Source of the DNA: Meandrina meandrites | Lineage: Eukaryota; Cnidaria; Anthozoa; Scleractinia; Meandrinidae | Length of the DNA: 64,000 nt | Assembly: GCA_963693305.1 (NCBI GenBank) | Contig: OY855908.1 | Location: 28,895,305-28,959,304, forward strand | Direction of reading: 5' to 3' | Shown here: in pieces, positions 62,552-64,000 of the stretch | Layout: the number at the start of each line of letters is the position of its first letter | Position numbering within the stretch: the first letter of the stretch is position 1 | Translations under genes and position numbers: made by a program | Notes under the pieces: generated by a model | Told to the model about the DNA's origin: nothing | What the model saw: the letters and a program-made list of their open reading frames with translations, nothing else | Databases searched by the model: none

Positions 62552-62827
62552 TTAGGTTCGTCACAGACAGCTTCCCTCCAATGAAGGAGGAAAGAAATTT
62601 TCCTATTGAGTACGTCTATCAAGATTGTGCAATTAAATCGCAGAGAAGTCGCTCCAAAACTAGCCTGCATGCAGATGAAAGTTTTACTCTGAAAAATTGC
62701 AAAAGCAAAGCCATTCTCGTGGCACAAAATTGTTGGGAATTTAAATTAACAACGCTCGACCAACAACACGGAAAAAATTTAATATGCCATGCATGTTTAC
62801 AAAGCGAAGACAACTTAGAAAGCAAAA
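62552..62827 (+). other. Best-preserved candidate cassette exon (intron 2 of gene E)
   Basis: The open frame VRFVTDSFPPMKEERNFPIE, then YVYQDCAIK, RSRSKTSLHADESFTLKNCK and QSEDNLESK, with Cys residues in the middle. Acceptors ...GCTGCACAG (exon from 62552) or GTTCGTCACAG (from 62567) and the donor AAAA|GTACCT (exon end 62827) give phase 1 in and phase 1 out, as needed between the EGF and fibrinogen exons. The donor is weak. I cannot tell whether it is used. Confidence 0.35.
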
Positions 62828-62829
62828 GT

Positions 62830-64000
62830 ACCTGAATTTTTGTCCGAATTTCTTCATACCGAAGGAAGGAAACACGCATGGACTTGGCATGAACGTTTGA
62901 AATATCGTGTTCTAGCTCTAGCTTGAAAATAATCCAAAACAAAGCGAGAAGTTGCGATAATATCATTTATCCGATTTTCTCAATATTTCGAAGAAAATCG
63001 TCCATCTTTATTGATTGCTAAGTGATCAGGTGATATCGGCCTTAAACAGGATAGGTATTTGGTCAAGATGCTATCACATTCATGCCGCAGTTGAGACGGA
63101 CCGAACAAAGTAGTTTTTATTAAGAGCACAATTAAGAAGCCGGTATTTTGTAACATTTTGCGGTTAGGATTATCATGTAACTTGCTGTGAGTGAGCTTTA
63201 ACAGTTTGCCAGCTTGTTTGATGTCATAACAAAAAATCACTTTTTTCTGGGCCCTACCTAACATTTTCAATTTCGGGCTCAGATCGATGTGAACTGAATT
63301 GCACGAGGAAAATCGATCTTTCCATGGCACGAAATAAGTTAAACTTGAATTCCACGCGAATAAGATTTGACGTAAAAAAATAGCTGAAGAGTATCTGAGT
63401 ATCTGAAACTATGGTTTAATATCCACATCAAATATAACAAAAAAAATATGTATGTTCGATTTCGAATAAATCGCAAATATAGTTCAAAACATGGTGTTTG
63501 CATAATAATGATAAGTGGACCGAGATGCAGACATTGCCCTGATGAAATTACTTCCAAATAACGCCAAAATCTATATTTAACTTGCCTTTCATCGTCGTGA
63601 AAGCTTTGCTGATTTTCTTTATCAAGATCCTAACAATTGGATTTTCCATGCAGCCATAAAATTTTAAGCTACTGGCAGAACTCAACACGCATAATCTTTT
63701 TACTTCCTTATTCATTATTCTTTTATGTTTTGTAGCTGTCAGCCTGTAGTTGAGAAAGAAAGACAATTGCAATCACACTGTTTTCTTTTTTTTTCTTCTG
63801 TCACTTTATATTACTGTTTTTATTTATGTACACTGACCTTTACATTTCAACTCGTTTATTCTTATCGCTTATTTTGTATTGAAATGTTTTCCTCAAGCCT
63901 TCCTTTTCCAACCGTGTCGTTAACAGAGTAAACTCTCCTCCATAATATTATATCGAATACGATACCTATAAAAATTCTTATAATATACCATTCTCACTCA
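62830..64000. other. Intron 2 of gene E, no further feature
   Basis: Aligns in part with introns 2 of A and C (for example GTCGGTATTTTGTAA-like and TATCTGAGTATCTGAAACTATGG segments). The last 300 bases are AT- and pyrimidine-rich. Confidence 0.5.

Larger units (their letters stand above)
60331..64000. repeat. Duplicated unit E of the lectin array (partial)
   Basis: The left border joins at the point corresponding to about 49308 in unit D (CAATTCTTTTGCTTTTAACAA), so the E2F/X-box repeat is not included. The promoter is B/D-type and intron 2 is A/C-type. Confidence 0.7.

Overview
The window is animal nuclear DNA: AT-rich, with GT-AG introns, multi-exon genes and very many transposon relics. 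The PAN/apple-EGF-fibrinogen (FReD) genes, the P-like and ZMYM1-like hAT transposases and the tRNA-derived SINEs point to a cnidarian, most likely an anthozoan such as a stony coral. That assignment is inferred from protein style and repeat content; no marker gene fixes the species.

Left edge, 1-9.5 kb. A multi-exon P-element/THAP9-like transposase gene runs on the + strand (283-5901). It carries a frameshift, and a 2.26-kb non-autonomous element splits its last exon. A foldback element (5968-6249) and a partial SINE (about 7750-7845) follow. A two-exon minus-strand gene of unknown family (9406-7993, 349 aa) closes this part.

Main body, 9.5-64 kb. Five tandem copies (A-E) of one secreted lectin-like gene occupy the rest, with start codons at 11770, 23996, 38937, 50897 and 61773. 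Each has exon 1 (signal peptide + PAN/apple-like domain, about 119 codons), exon 2 (EGF, 127 nt) and exon 3 (fibrinogen domain, about 630 nt), joined in phases 0 and 1. B (370 aa) and C (372 aa) are intact. A has a 5-nt frameshifting insertion in the fibrinogen exon, D has a Trp-to-stop change there, and E runs off the window before its fibrinogen exon. A/C and B/D share promoter and intron types, and A to C and B to D are both about 27 kb apart, so a dimeric unit appears to have been duplicated. E mixes the B/D promoter with the A/C intron 2. The copies are almost identical except around the calcium and ligand site of the fibrinogen domain, as expected for diversifying recognition lectins.

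Between and inside the copies lie shared blocks and many insertions that can be dated against paralogous empty sites: hAT elements, a TA-flanked element nested in a hAT, a 3-bp-TSD MITE, three TTAA-flanked elements (two of them an inverted pair), a solo-LTR-like insertion, LINE fragments, SINEs, minisatellites and GTAA/ACTG microsatellites. A dispersed repeat upstream of A-D carries an E2F-like site and an RFX X-box at a near-constant 37-nt spacing. Unique spacers at 44.6-48.1 kb and 57.5-60.3 kb hold an orphan CIDE-N-like first exon and the last two exons of a minus-strand gene ending in a KSRWD motif.
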